A stretch of 64,000 nt of DNA from Blautia sp. AF19-10LB (GCF_003461245.1 NZ_QTWS01000005.1:62001-126000), one strand, 5' to 3'; positions 8,244 to 18,123 are shown, counted from the first letter of the stretch. Notes: generated by a model from the letters alone, not told the origin. Program-made: numbers and translations.

Positions 8244-9100
8244 GCCCCTTCCTGGCTAAGCACGCCATAAAATCCAAGCTGCAGGTCTACCGTACTGTAC
8301 TGTATACTGTTGGAACAGTCCGGGTCGCAGCCTTCCAGATAAAAATAAATATCTACGGTATATATTTTGTTAAGCTGCATTGTCAGAAGCGCATTCTGCG
8401 GAACATCTACAGAATCGTCTGAAAAACTGATGGTATATCCATCTGCCGATACAGACGGGTCGGAAGCCGCCCGTACTGTCCCGTTTGTGTATGACAGTAC
8501 CTGATTGTTCCCAAGTATCTGCCCGTTAATGACTGTATTGTATGTCTGCTGACCTGATGCATTCTGACTTTCACTCAACTTAAAAATCACTTCTGAAGAA
8601 TAATTCTCGTCAAATACAAGCCCAAGTCTTGCCGCATTCAGCATCTGACCGGATACTTTCTGTCCCAGAATGCCATCGCTCTGGTCCAGATACAGCTTCA
8701 TCGTACTTCCATCGTCCATTCCTTCGCCAACCGCACGGATATAAACCCGTCCGTGGTAATAATATTCTTCATTCTGGACTCTTTCGAAAGAAGATGCCAT
8801 TCCGGAATATGTAAACGGTGAATAAACAAAGTTCTGAAGGTCATTTGTCGAAACCGGAATCAGATACTCTGCATCAGTCTTATTGACCTGCGTAATGGAT
8901 GCCGGCTGTGAATCCCGAAAACTGCTGCCTCCTGTGCTGCTGAGCTGCAGTTCCAGATTTTCTTCATCGGTTCTTGCTGTTACAGTGTTGGTCGAAACTG
9001 CCCTGTTGGAAGTAAACCATGCATAAGTGAAAAATACCACTACAAACAAAATTAAAATGATTGTTACTGTCAGGAACCATGTCCTGAAACTACGCTTCAT
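8240..9100 (-). CDS. TasA-like exported protein C
   Basis: 286 residues with ATGA overlaps at both ends, so it is translationally coupled in the operon. The N-terminal membrane segment (about 9-30) ends in FFTYAWFTSN. The mature region is Ser/Thr/Asn-rich and carries IYFYLEGCDPDCSN near residue 255, followed by a short strand ending in LGFYGV. The two cysteines of EGCDPDC could form a small disulfide loop outside the cell. It is a paralogue of the genes on either side. Confidence 0.75.
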   Translation of the reverse strand: MKRSFRTWFLTVTIILILFVVVFFTYAWFTSNRAVSTNTVTARTDEENLELQLSSTGGSSFRDSQPASITQVNKTDAEYLIPVSTNDLQNFVYSPFTYSGMASSFERVQNEEYYYHGRVYIRAVGEGMDDGSTMKLYLDQSDGILGQKVSGQMLNAARLGLVFDENYSSEVIFKLSESQNASGQQTYNTVINGQILGNNQVLSYTNGTVRAASDPSVSADGYTISFSDDSVDVPQNALLTMQLNKIYTVDIYFYLEGCDPDCSNSIQYSTVDLQLGFYGVLSQEGA

Positions 9101-9966
9101 GGCTGTTCTCCCTTCTCACTTTCTTCCAGATCAACACCTGCAAAAGCAAGCTGTATCTCAGAATCTCTGTTCTGTACCGGGTTGGAACACTGTTCATCAC
9201 AGCCCTCCAGATACAGCCAGTATTCTACGGAAGCCACTTCATCTGCATTTAACTGCACCAGAATCTGGCTTCCATCTTTGTATTCATTTTCGGCCTCGCC
9301 ATTCTCTGCCATATAGGCTGTGATGTCCTGTGCCGGGTCATCTGCATAAGAAGCCTGTCCATTATCAGAAACAGAGGAAACAACTGTTGAGCTTCGTGGA
9401 ACAGTCAGTACAGACTGTGCACCTGATGTGCTGCCCATTTCATCCAGTCTCCAGATAAAGGTACTGGTTCCCTCATGTGATGTAATTTTCATTCCAAGTC
9501 TCATTGCTGCCAGTGCCTGCGCATCGCTTCCAAGGCTCAGTTTCTCTCTGTCAAAATATACCTTACATGGTGCATTCTGGCATTGCAGATAAACCGTTCC
9601 ATGCACTGCATCCTGATCTACTCTGCTGTCTGCATTGCTGTAAAGTACTGCAATTCCATTCTTGTTCTGAGCAGTCGATCTGTAAAAATGTTCCAGATTT
9701 TCTGTTGAAAGTGGTTTCAGTGAATCCGGATTTCCATTCAGAACCAGATCGCAGGTCTTGTCAAAAGGCCCGCTCTCACTTATCGATATCAGTAAAACGG
9801 TATCACCCTTACTCACAGTTCCTGCCATTGGAGTAACATTGGTGGAATTGATTCCTGTAAGTGTAAACCAGGCATATGTAGTACCGGTTGCTGCTGCCAG
9901 AAGAAGCAGAATCCACAACACAGCTTTTGAAAATGATTTTTTTAACTGATCAACTTCTGTATTCAA
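9097..9966 (-). CDS. TasA-like exported protein B
   Basis: 289 residues. The membrane segment (about 14-30) ends in TTYAWFTL, matching SipW substrates. Near residue 257 it has YWLYLEGCDEQCSNPVQ, then a strand ending in LAFAGV, closely parallel to the other subunits. The four neighbouring paralogues keep the ends conserved while the middle differs, as expected of subunits that share an assembly mechanism but present different surfaces (inference). Confidence 0.75.
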   Translation of the reverse strand: MNTEVDQLKKSFSKAVLWILLLLAAATGTTYAWFTLTGINSTNVTPMAGTVSKGDTVLLISISESGPFDKTCDLVLNGNPDSLKPLSTENLEHFYRSTAQNKNGIAVLYSNADSRVDQDAVHGTVYLQCQNAPCKVYFDREKLSLGSDAQALAAMRLGMKITSHEGTSTFIWRLDEMGSTSGAQSVLTVPRSSTVVSSVSDNGQASYADDPAQDITAYMAENGEAENEYKDGSQILVQLNADEVASVEYWLYLEGCDEQCSNPVQNRDSEIQLAFAGVDLEESEKGEQP

Positions 9967-9984
9967 AGCCTTGCCTCCTTATTT

Positions 9985-10890
9985 TCAGGATTCTTTTACG
10001 GCTCCTGCAAAAGACACGGAAAGGTTCTTAAGTGTCTGGCTGCAAAGATTTCTGGTACAGTCCTCGTCACAGCCTTCCAGCCAGATATAGAGATCGATCT
10101 GTACCGGATCTCCTGCAGAACCATTCTTTCCGGTTGTTGTACATAATTTCAGTGAGCCTGACTTCAGACTGACAGTTCCTGTATTTTTGTCATATGTACA
10201 ATAAGCCGCTGAGGTATATGGCGTAAAGGAGACGGTTGTTCCGTCTGTTTTGGTGCAGTCCAGTACATCTCCTTCCTTACCTGTTGCTGTATTGTATTCT
10301 GCCTCGGGGTTTTTCTTATCGCTGATTGCAAAAATATATTCTGCTTCTGTCGGCTGGTTCCTGCCTGCTTTGTGTACTACAAAACCTGCACGGATCGCGG
10401 AAGAAATCGGATTCTTCTCATCGCTATCCTCAAAGCCGATATCCGCAATATAAATATCGGTTGACTCCCCGTTGCTTTTAAGAAAAAGGCTTGTCTTGTA
10501 ATAATCAGTATATGCACCCTTTCCAAACAGATTTGCCACCAGATTGGACTGATTCTCGGTTCCATTGGTAAAGCCAAGTACTTTCTGGAAACCGCCGCTG
10601 ATCCTGTTGGTAGAAACCGGATTCAGCTGTCCGGAAAAGCTGTCCAGGACTGCGGCTGAACCATAGGTGCCATTATATGAATTGCTGATCTGCAGGTTTA
10701 CGCCTGCGCCTGCTGCCATACGGACTTTTGTTGTATGGCGGCTGGTATTATATATATACCAGGCATATGTTGCTGATGCGGCTGCAAGCAATGCGATAAG
10801 CAGCGCAACTGTGCCTGTTCTTAATTTGCCTTTGAGCTGTTTTTTGTCTGATTTATTTACCTGTTCCATAACATTGGAAATTATGGACAC
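9985..10890 (-). CDS. TasA-like exported protein A (first gene of operon)
   Basis: About 294-301 residues. The start is uncertain: GTG 10890 overlaps the GGGGAGG sequence that would be its ribosome site, while ATG 10869 lies some 20 bases from it. The membrane segment (about 28-48) ends in SATYAWYI. The motif DLYIWLEGCDEDCTRNL lies near residue 275, followed by the strand SVSFAGAV. A promoter at 10929-10957 points into this gene, so it opens the export operon. Confidence 0.75.
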   Translation of the reverse strand: MSIISNVMEQVNKSDKKQLKGKLRTGTVALLIALLAAASATYAWYIYNTSRHTTKVRMAAGAGVNLQISNSYNGTYGSAAVLDSFSGQLNPVSTNRISGGFQKVLGFTNGTENQSNLVANLFGKGAYTDYYKTSLFLKSNGESTDIYIADIGFEDSDEKNPISSAIRAGFVVHKAGRNQPTEAEYIFAISDKKNPEAEYNTATGKEGDVLDCTKTDGTTVSFTPYTSAAYCTYDKNTGTVSLKSGSLKLCTTTGKNGSAGDPVQIDLYIWLEGCDEDCTRNLCSQTLKNLSVSFAGAVKES

Positions 10891-10928
10891 CTCCCCTTCT
10901 TTCTACATGATAATCCCATTTATACACT

Positions 10929-10957
10929 ATAATAGCACATTGATTTCCATTCAGCAA
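10929..10957 (-). promoter_or_regulatory. Sigma-A-type promoter of the TasA-like/SipW operon
   Basis: On the minus strand TTGCTG (10952-10957) and TATTAT (10929-10934) are 17 bases apart, a good match to the housekeeping consensus. It lies about 40 bases upstream of the first gene. Confidence 0.5.
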
Positions 10958-11029
10958 TGCGTCAAGGCTACAGATTTTCGCATTTGTAGCGACAAAATTG
11001 AAAATTTTATTTGTTTTCCCGTATAAGAG

Positions 11030-11077
11030 AAAGAAAGACCTGGGTTCCACTGCTGAACAGAACTCAGGTCTTTCTTT
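11030..11077 (-). terminator. Terminator after the CAP-domain gene
   Basis: An 18-base arm (AAAGAAAGACCTGGGTTC) and its near-perfect complement flank a 12-base loop, with T-rich sequence on both sides. It lies 14 bases after the stop at 11091 and insulates the export operon. Confidence 0.8.
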
Positions 11078-11090
11078 ATTTTTTATTTGA

Positions 11091-13739
11091 TTAATTAACT
11101 ATTACTTTACATCTGACAGATTTTCTGCCGGATGTAACGGTGATTGTTGCTGTGCCTTTACTTCTGGCAGTGATCTGTCCTTTACTGTTTACAATGGCTA
11201 TTTTGGTATTACTGGATTTATAAGTGATTTTTTCTCCGCTGGTCAGTGGCTGAAGGACCGGTTTGAGTGTTGCTTTTTGATTTCTTTTTAGTTTCAGAGA
11301 AGTGGCAACGCCTGTGATCTTCGTGGTTTTTACAGTTGTTTTCTGTACTGTCACAGTGATATTCTTCTTCAGTCCGCTTCTCAGTGCTATGGTTATTATG
11401 GCCTTTCCACTTCTGGTTCCTGCCTGGATCGTGCAGGTTCCGTTGCTTCTTCCGTAAACTTTTGCAATATTCGTATTGCTGGATTTCCAGGATACGATGG
11501 AATCTCCTTTTGCAAGTCCTGAAACTCTCAGAAGTGTTGTTTTCTGGCTGGTTTTCAGGAGGATGCTGCTTATGTTTACTTTTATGGATGGTTTCAGTTT
11601 ATTTCCGTAATTTCTTGTCTCTGTTTTGCCACAGGTGCTGCATTTGTGGGTCTGTTTTGCCGATGCCAGGGCAGTAGCCGCTGTTGTCGTTTTCCATGTT
11701 GTAAATTTATGTGCCACAACCGATACTTCCTGGTTCCTGGTTTTTCCGCATACTGTACAGGTAAATGTTTTTGTACCTTTCTTTGTACAGGTGCTTGCTT
11801 TTGTGATCTTTCCTTCATCCCAGGTGTGTGTATGTTCAACCTCAAGGGTCTTTGTGGCTCTGCAGACGTAAATTCTGCTCTGACTTGAGGAACTGTAGTA
11901 CACAGAAATATATTCTCCTGCATCGTCCAGCGTCACACCCGATTTCTTATATATGTGTGTTGCAGAATATACCGACGCATCCGATGCTTCCTTGTCAAAT
12001 TCCGGTGATTCTGAGGAATCGTATTTCTTTACTGCGGAATAGGTTCCGTCTTCTTTTGCGGTAAGTTTATAGATCTGGCTGGTGTCTGTAGAAATATTGG
12101 TTCTGTATACCCCCAGTTCGATGTTTTCTCCCTCCTTGACCTTCTGCGGAGAAATATACAGCGTATTATAGGAATCATAGTAATCATCCGAGATTTTGTA
12201 CGGAACCTTAACTTCATCCAGCAGATGATTTTTGTCGGTTATGTTTTCCGGAAGTCCGGATGGATCTGCAGAGTTTACAAAGCATTTATCTGCTTCATTT
12301 ATTTCCCATTCTCCTTTTACAGATACTCTGATCTTCTTTCCGGATTCTGCTGTTGCCCATACCTGTTTCGGCAGAATTGCTGCAACTTTTTTGATGCTTT
12401 CTATGTTATCCATCGTCTTATAAATAACATATTCTCTGGCATCTGCCGTCACACTCGTCACATAAGATGGCATTTCCTCTGTGATGTCCGCAAATCTGGT
12501 TGTATAACTGATCTGTGCCTCTGAACCTGTTGCTGCATCCTGAAGTCCCGTAATCTGCACCCGATAGCTGTCTGTATATCTGGAACCAGAATAATCAGAA
12601 GGCTGTACCATGTCGATCTCGACTCCTGATACTCTCAGTTTCCCGTTCTCCTTCGTGCATTCATAGGAATTTCCGGTGTTAAGGTTTGTGATCACTGCGG
12701 TTACTTTCGTGGAATCCGCAATTTTCAGTGTGTTTTTGTTTATTCGTACGGACCAGGCACTTGAAGACGGTGACACCAGCCGGGACGGCATATATCCTGG
12801 TGCCGGAAACGCACTGAACGGCAGGTCTGAAGTATTTCCAGATGCTACACCTGCTCCGATTGCAATGCCTCCGGAGAATCCGTACTGAACATCTGACAGA
12901 GAAGCTTCGATCAATGCATATCTGTGTCCTGTTGTATCCCATGACTGGGATCTGAGAGAATATCCCTCGTTCATCCAGCCTGTGATAGCTCCCTGAGGAG
13001 TATATCCTCTCGCAAGAATGTTATGTCTGCACGGAGCGCCTGCATTCCACATCTCGTCACTCATATCAGCCGGCTTGCTGGAATCACTCACCCAATGGCT
13101 GAATTCAAAATTACGAACGAGAGCCTGCACCTGAAGAGAATCCGAATGTGTGGAACTATTCTTCAGTGAATTCAGACCTGACAGCCAGCGATAGAAATTT
13201 GTCATTGCTGTCATCGCTGTATGTGTATCCTGGGTCAGCACTCCTGCCGCATATGGCGCGGAAGTAGAGCACGGTTCCTGATACCATGTGGAACTGTCTG
13301 AATTTGAATAAGTTGCTCCGGCATATCTTGCCTTTGCATATTCATCAGCAACCTCTTTTAAGGTTCTGCTTTTGAACGGTTCCATTTCGTCTGCATCGTA
13401 TACGATTGTGTCCCCGGAAGAAAAAAGTTCTCCTACGCCATCTGAAAATAAGCTTTCTTCTTCACTGACAGGTGATTCTTCGGTTTCTGTATTTGTTTCC
13501 TCCACGCCCGCTTCTGTGTCCTCTTCGGTCACTTCCACCTGTTCTTCATCATCTTCGGTTTCTGAGATTTCTGATTCTCCATCCCAGGCCACATCCGCTT
13601 CAGGAGTTTCTGATTCATCCGCTTCATCCATCTGCGTAAATTCATCTTCCCAGGTTACATCTTCTGCATAAACAACAATTCCTGCCTGTGATACAGTCAA
13701 TGTAACTGCCAGCAAAATCCCTATTATTTTTTTCTTCAT
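11091..13739 (-). CDS. Secreted CAP/SCP-domain protein with Cys-knuckle and Ig-like repeats
   Basis: 882 residues from ATG 13739, which has a strong GGAGGGG site; an in-frame upstream extension is possible but lacks one. A signal peptide (about 1-25, ending VVYAED) precedes an acidic Glu/Asp/Thr-rich linker to about residue 110. A CAP/SCP-like domain follows (about 130-330), with FYRWLSGLNSL and GHRYALI. Further on come two short CxxC knuckles (CTVCGKTR and CSTCGKTE, about 655-700) and two bacterial Ig-like (BIG2) domains with SSNTxIAxV. No LPxTG motif or C-terminal membrane segment is seen, so attachment may be non-covalent. Function is unknown; wall adhesion is an inference. Confidence 0.8.
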   Translation of the reverse strand: MKKKIIGILLAVTLTVSQAGIVVYAEDVTWEDEFTQMDEADESETPEADVAWDGESEISETEDDEEQVEVTEEDTEAGVEETNTETEESPVSEEESLFSDGVGELFSSGDTIVYDADEMEPFKSRTLKEVADEYAKARYAGATYSNSDSSTWYQEPCSTSAPYAAGVLTQDTHTAMTAMTNFYRWLSGLNSLKNSSTHSDSLQVQALVRNFEFSHWVSDSSKPADMSDEMWNAGAPCRHNILARGYTPQGAITGWMNEGYSLRSQSWDTTGHRYALIEASLSDVQYGFSGGIAIGAGVASGNTSDLPFSAFPAPGYMPSRLVSPSSSAWSVRINKNTLKIADSTKVTAVITNLNTGNSYECTKENGKLRVSGVEIDMVQPSDYSGSRYTDSYRVQITGLQDAATGSEAQISYTTRFADITEEMPSYVTSVTADAREYVIYKTMDNIESIKKVAAILPKQVWATAESGKKIRVSVKGEWEINEADKCFVNSADPSGLPENITDKNHLLDEVKVPYKISDDYYDSYNTLYISPQKVKEGENIELGVYRTNISTDTSQIYKLTAKEDGTYSAVKKYDSSESPEFDKEASDASVYSATHIYKKSGVTLDDAGEYISVYYSSSSQSRIYVCRATKTLEVEHTHTWDEGKITKASTCTKKGTKTFTCTVCGKTRNQEVSVVAHKFTTWKTTTAATALASAKQTHKCSTCGKTETRNYGNKLKPSIKVNISSILLKTSQKTTLLRVSGLAKGDSIVSWKSSNTNIAKVYGRSNGTCTIQAGTRSGKAIITIALRSGLKKNITVTVQKTTVKTTKITGVATSLKLKRNQKATLKPVLQPLTSGEKITYKSSNTKIAIVNSKGQITARSKGTATITVTSGRKSVRCKVIVN

Positions 13740-13940
13740 TTTCACCCCTCCTGATGTTCTTTTTATCATTTTATCGTATTTTTTTATTTTCGTAAATTTA
13801 ATGACAGATTTTTTTATTTTCGACAACTTTCACAATTCCGATTTTTCACATTTGTAAAAATTTACGATAAACTTTTACATAAAAAGTATCCAACCAAAAA
13901 GTTTCTGATTGAGTGCCTGCCATTATACCTGGATAAATTT
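13740..13940. promoter_or_regulatory. AT-rich intergenic region upstream of the CAP gene
   Basis: It contains the CAP gene's ribosome site next to 13740 and a direct repeat of TTTTTTTATTTTCG (near 13785 and 13808) that may be a regulator site. I see no clear consensus promoter and no convincing terminator after the SH3 gene. Confidence 0.3.
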
Positions 13941-15050
13941 TCAGTTTCGTTTCATGAAATGATAAATTATAACTCCGACTGCTGCAAGTACCGCAATTCC
14001 AGCAATCCAGAGGAGGGGATTCTGGCTTTTGGAAGATTTGCTGGTGGTTACAGTCTGGCCTGAAGTCTGAATATCGTCCTTCTCTGGCTGTCCGGTGGTC
14101 TCTGAATCTGGTGCATCGGTCGACTCTGGGCTCTCTGTCGATGCCGGTGTATTTGTTGGCTCCGGAGTTTCCGTCGGTGCTGATGTCTCTGTCGGTACCG
14201 GTGTGTCGGTTGCCTCTGGTATATCAGTCACTTCCGGTGCTTCCGTTGGTGTAACTGAATCTGCTGCTCCTGTTACGGACGGTACTGCTGGCACCTGTGG
14301 ATTCTCTGTCGTTGAAGGTGCTGTCGATGGTGTGGCAGTATTTTCGGAAATTGCTGCCGCTGTGCCGGAATTTTCCGGTACCGGTGTCATATCCAGCAAT
14401 TCTGTCCCGTCAGAGTTCTCATAAGTACCATGTTCCTTCGCCCATTCTTCTGTCTTCTCAAGATCTACCCAGCCTTCCTGGTCGTCGATCGTTGTAACAC
14501 CCCAGTGACTTCCATCGACAAGTTCTGCATCCTCTGTGATATGAAGAGTCTCTCCATTCTGGATATCACGAACTCCTGGAACTTCACCGTATTTGATTCC
14601 CGGCCCCTGATAGAGTTTCTGACTTCCGTCCTCGGAGTAAGCTTTGACATCGTAATCTGCATTGTAATCCACATTGTCACTTCCTGCGATATACAGTTCG
14701 GAATCTATTGCTTCCTTGCGGGACTGTGCCGGCTTACAGTCATCGAGCGGCACGTATCCATGCATGCCATGGTATTCTGTATAGCCCCAGGTTCTGTTAT
14801 TCTCCTTATCCTCTGTCTCGCCCTCGATATGTAAGGCTGTACCGTTCGGGATCTGACTGTCATTCAGCTTCGAAGAACTCAGATCCGGCAGAGAATATAT
14901 GTCGATCCCTCCCGCTTTAGATTCTACGATCATGTAATAATCTGTCGTATAATCAGGATTTTGCTTCTCCTGCTGTACATCTGCCATAACATTTACGCTC
15001 ATCAGGAATCCCATCAGAACGACCAGAAAACTTTTTATTATCTTTTTCAT
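13941..15050 (-). CDS. Membrane-anchored surface protein with two SH3-like domains
   Basis: 369 residues. A signal peptide (about 1-23) is followed by two SH3b-like units (about 35-105 and 130-200, with WGYTEYHGMHGYV and WGVTTIDDQEGWV). A Thr/Pro/Glu-rich stalk follows (about 220-330, repeated TETPEPT-like units), then a C-terminal membrane segment with a short basic tail (HFMKRN). Bacterial SH3 domains usually bind peptidoglycan peptides, so this is probably a wall-spanning sensor or anchor. An AGGAGA site precedes the ATG. No LPxTG motif is present. Confidence 0.8.
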   Translation of the reverse strand: MKKIIKSFLVVLMGFLMSVNVMADVQQEKQNPDYTTDYYMIVESKAGGIDIYSLPDLSSSKLNDSQIPNGTALHIEGETEDKENNRTWGYTEYHGMHGYVPLDDCKPAQSRKEAIDSELYIAGSDNVDYNADYDVKAYSEDGSQKLYQGPGIKYGEVPGVRDIQNGETLHITEDAELVDGSHWGVTTIDDQEGWVDLEKTEEWAKEHGTYENSDGTELLDMTPVPENSGTAAAISENTATPSTAPSTTENPQVPAVPSVTGAADSVTPTEAPEVTDIPEATDTPVPTETSAPTETPEPTNTPASTESPESTDAPDSETTGQPEKDDIQTSGQTVTTSKSSKSQNPLLWIAGIAVLAAVGVIIYHFMKRN

Positions 15051-15190
15051 TTTATCTTCTCCTGTATGGTTTGGCTTTATCTACAAATTCTGTTTCTATC
15101 ATACCATAGTGAAGTTCTAATGATAATCCTTTTTATCATAAAAAATGGGAATTTTTTCGACTTTTACAGGAAACTCTGTGGATAAAAAGG

Positions 15191-15220
15191 GACATCCCCG
15201 AAGAAATCCTCGGGGATGTC
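15191..15220 (-). terminator. fucI terminator
   Basis: GACATCCCCGA pairs with TCGGGGATGTC, followed on the minus strand by CCCTTTTT. It lies just after the fucI stop. Confidence 0.85.
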
Positions 15221-15263
15221 GTTTAATCATGGCATTTGATTAAAATCAGTTTAACAGTTTAAT

Positions 15264-17060
15264 TTATTTATACAGAGGTCCGTAGTTCTTGCAAGCACGG
15301 AAGTCTGCACCTTCTTTATCCATTCCGAATGCATTCCATGCTGCCGGACGATAGATATCTTTTTCCGGAACGTTGTGCATGGATACCGGAATACGAAGCA
15401 TTGAGCACATTGTGATCAGGTCAGCTCCGATATGTCCATAGGAGATAGCACCGTGGTTAGCTCCCCAGTTATTCATTACATCATAAGCTGTCTTGAACGG
15501 TCCTTCTTTGCCATCGCATCTTGGTGCGAACCATGTACATGGCCATGTGTAGTCTGTACGTTTCCAAAGTTTGTCAGATACTTCTTCCGGAAGGGCTACT
15601 GTCCATCCTTCTGCGATCTGCAGAACCGGTCCAAGTCCTTTAACAAGGTTCAGACGGATCATTGTTGCAGGCATCTGAGCTTTTGTTTCATAACGGCTGG
15701 AGTATCCGCCTCCACGGAAGTATCCGTTGTCAGCCATACACCATTCTGTGTTATCCATGATTGCTTTCTGGTCTTCTTCTGTGATATCCCACCACTGTTT
15801 CATAACAGCATTGCCGTTTTCGTCTTTTGCTTCGCCGTTAGCGTCAAGGCAGGCAGCACCGGAGTTGATCAGGTGAAGGAATCCTCCAGCTTCTTTGGCA
15901 ACACCTTCAAGGTCATATCCTGTAGCTTTCTTAACTGCCTCAGGGCTCCAGTATGTACGAACGTCAGCAAAGATCTGAGCTCTGTTTGTAAGGAGTTTCA
16001 TGAACATCATTCCAAGACCGTTGAGAACGTCGTTCTCTGTAGCAAGGATATACGGCTCACGAGCTCCGTTCCAGTCAAATGAAGTATTCAGCATTGCTTC
16101 TGCGAAGTCACCGTTCGGATAGAAGTCTGTCCACTGTCTCTGTCCCTGGAAACCAGCTGCCAGAGCGTTGTGTCCGATTGCTTCTTCAGAGAATGCAGGA
16201 TCAAGGTTATCGCAGCCGTTCATCAGCTCTTTGATGATAACTGCCATCTTAACTACGAATTCAAACTGCTCTTCTTTCTTTTCTGGAGAGAACTGCAGTT
16301 CTTCCGGGTTCTTGTCCCAGCCGATCTTACATGTTTCTTTAGCCCATTTGAGAGCTTTTTCAAATTCTGCATGATCATAGATACCTTCTGTCATACGACG
16401 GATGATTTCTACCTCATCAACGGATTCAACACGCATTCCAAGATAGGATTCGATGAAATCGGAATCAATGATAGATCCGCCGATACCCATTGTAACGGAA
16501 CCGATCTGCAGATAGGATTTTCCTCTCATGGAAGCTGCTGCAACTGCTGCACGTCCAAATCTGAGTAATTTTTCTTTAACGTCTTCCGGGATAGATGTAT
16601 CATCAGCTTCCTGAACATCATGTCCATAGATACCGAATGCCGGAAGTCCCTTCTGTGCATGTGTAGCAAGAACGGATGCAAGATAAACTGCTCCAGGTCT
16701 CTCTGTTCCGTTGAATCCCCATACAGCTTTGATTGTCTGCGGATCCATATCCATTGTCTCTGCACCATAGCACCAGCAAGGTGTAACTGTAACTGTGATA
16801 TCAACGCCTTCTTTGCGGAATTTATCAGCACATGCTGCACTCTCACCTACACGTCCGATTGTTGTATCAGCGATAACAACCTTAACCGGCTCACCGTTGG
16901 AATATTTTAAATTTTCTTCAAAAAGCTTTGCAGCGGACTTAGCCATGTTCATTGTCTGCTCTTCAAGAGATCCTCTTACGTCCAGGGCTCCTCTACGTCC
17001 ATCAATTGTTGGTCTGATACCGATAACCGGATAGCTGCCTACTAATCTGCTCTTTGCCAT
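15264..17060 (-). CDS. fucI: L-fucose isomerase
   Basis: 598 residues, close to the usual length of FucI (about 590). It interconverts L-fucose and L-fuculose in the cytosol, the first step of fucose use. The family look is clear along its whole length: [21 protein letters not shown] at the start, a central [20 protein letters not shown], and [22 protein letters not shown] near the end. The ribosome site GGAGG lies before ATG 17060. Downstream steps are encoded by the microcompartment locus at 20134-34689. L-fuculokinase is not in the window. It is divergent from an AraC regulator that probably controls it. Confidence 0.95.
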   Translation of the reverse strand: MAKSRLVGSYPVIGIRPTIDGRRGALDVRGSLEEQTMNMAKSAAKLFEENLKYSNGEPVKVVIADTTIGRVGESAACADKFRKEGVDITVTVTPCWCYGAETMDMDPQTIKAVWGFNGTERPGAVYLASVLATHAQKGLPAFGIYGHDVQEADDTSIPEDVKEKLLRFGRAAVAAASMRGKSYLQIGSVTMGIGGSIIDSDFIESYLGMRVESVDEVEIIRRMTEGIYDHAEFEKALKWAKETCKIGWDKNPEELQFSPEKKEEQFEFVVKMAVIIKELMNGCDNLDPAFSEEAIGHNALAAGFQGQRQWTDFYPNGDFAEAMLNTSFDWNGAREPYILATENDVLNGLGMMFMKLLTNRAQIFADVRTYWSPEAVKKATGYDLEGVAKEAGGFLHLINSGAACLDANGEAKDENGNAVMKQWWDITEEDQKAIMDNTEWCMADNGYFRGGGYSSRYETKAQMPATMIRLNLVKGLGPVLQIAEGWTVALPEEVSDKLWKRTDYTWPCTWFAPRCDGKEGPFKTAYDVMNNWGANHGAISYGHIGADLITMCSMLRIPVSMHNVPEKDIYRPAAWNAFGMDKEGADFRACKNYGPLYK

Positions 17061-17111
17061 GCTAAATTACCTCCATTATAAGTAATTGTCTATTGGGAGT
17101 TTCTGACAACA

Positions 17112-17195
17112 ACTGTGAACAGTCCACAAAAAGCTCCCTTGTTTTCTATACTTCATAGTATACAATTGCCAAGTGATAATTACTTGTGTTATAAT
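17112..17195. promoter_or_regulatory. Divergent fucI/araC promoters with overlapping -35 elements
   Basis: For the AraC gene: TTGCCA (17166-17171), 18 bases, TATAAT (17190-17195). For fucI: TTGGCA (complement of 17167-17172), 16 bases, TATAGA (complement of 17145-17150). Inverted repeats CAAGT-N7-ACTTG (17170-17186), TATACT-N4-AGTATA (17147-17162) and ACTGT-N2-ACAGT (17112-17123) are candidate operators. Confidence 0.6.
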
Positions 17196-17274
17196 GGCAA
17201 AAAGTAGTACAATATTCACTTTTTTGACTGTAAATATGATTTTTTAGCAAAAACCATATAAGGAGGAGATTTTT

Positions 17275-18123
17275 TTGCATGATCTGGACCACAACGAAGA
17301 CCGCCTGAGGGGAACTTATGAATTTCCATTTGAATTTCATCATATAGAACCGAATCACCCCCGCTATGTCATGTCCTATCACTGGCATGTCGAATATGAG
17401 ATCATACGCATCCTGAAGGGTTCTCTCTCTGTCACTTTAGACGAAAAAAGCTTCACAGCAACAGCGGGAGATATCATTTTTATACACAGCGGCATCCTGC
17501 ACAGCGGGATTCCCGAGGATTGTGTGTATCAGTGTATTGTTTTTGACGGAAATACTTTTCTGAAATATAATTCTGTCTGTTCAACCTATATGCAGAAAAT
17601 TATTCATCAGGAAATCCTTATTTATCATCATTTCACCCCGGCATCTGAGGAAATCTGTGCCACTGTGAACAGTATTTTTGATGCTCTCTGGATGCGGCCA
17701 TCCGGATATGAAATGACCGTTATTGGACAATTTTACCACTTTTTCGGTATTGTTTTTGGCAATCATTACTACCTGGAAAGCGTTACCAGAACGCGGCGTG
17801 ATTACAAGCGTATCCTGCAGCTGAAACAGGTACTTGACTTTATCGAACACAACTATGCCTCCCCCCTTACTCTTCAGCAGCTTTCCTCTTCCGTATCCAT
17901 GTCTCCGAAGTATTTCTGCAGATTTTTCTCTGAGATGACACATCAGACGCCGATGGATTATCTGAACCATCAGAGGATCGAGCAGGCGTGTTATCAGTTG
18001 TCGACTACGGATGATTCGATCACGGAGATCGCTTATCGGAATGGGTTCAATGATCTGAGCTACTTTATTCGAACATTCAAGAAGTACAAGGGGATGACGC
18101 CTGGGAAATATAAGCGTTCCTAA
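17275..18123 (+). CDS. AraC-family regulator, probably of fucose genes
   Basis: 282 residues, starting at TTG 17275 six bases after AGGAGGAG; no ATG start is in frame nearby. An N-terminal cupin-like sugar-sensing domain (about 15-100, with HWHVEYEIIRILKG) precedes a linker and a C-terminal double helix-turn-helix of AraC type (about 180-282, ending GMTPGKYK). The gene is divergent from fucI with overlapping promoters, so L-fucose or a product is the likely effector (inference). Confidence 0.85.
   Translation: MHDLDHNEDRLRGTYEFPFEFHHIEPNHPRYVMSYHWHVEYEIIRILKGSLSVTLDEKSFTATAGDIIFIHSGILHSGIPEDCVYQCIVFDGNTFLKYNSVCSTYMQKIIHQEILIYHHFTPASEEICATVNSIFDALWMRPSGYEMTVIGQFYHFFGIVFGNHYYLESVTRTRRDYKRILQLKQVLDFIEHNYASPLTLQQLSSSVSMSPKYFCRFFSEMTHQTPMDYLNHQRIEQACYQLSTTDDSITEIAYRNGFNDLSYFIRTFKKYKGMTPGKYKRS

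Noticed and set aside
14095..14424. Repetitive ACCGGT/TCTGTC-like sequence as a CRISPR or tandem array
   Set aside because: It is the coding sequence of the Thr/Pro/Glu stalk of the SH3 protein; there are no regular spacers.
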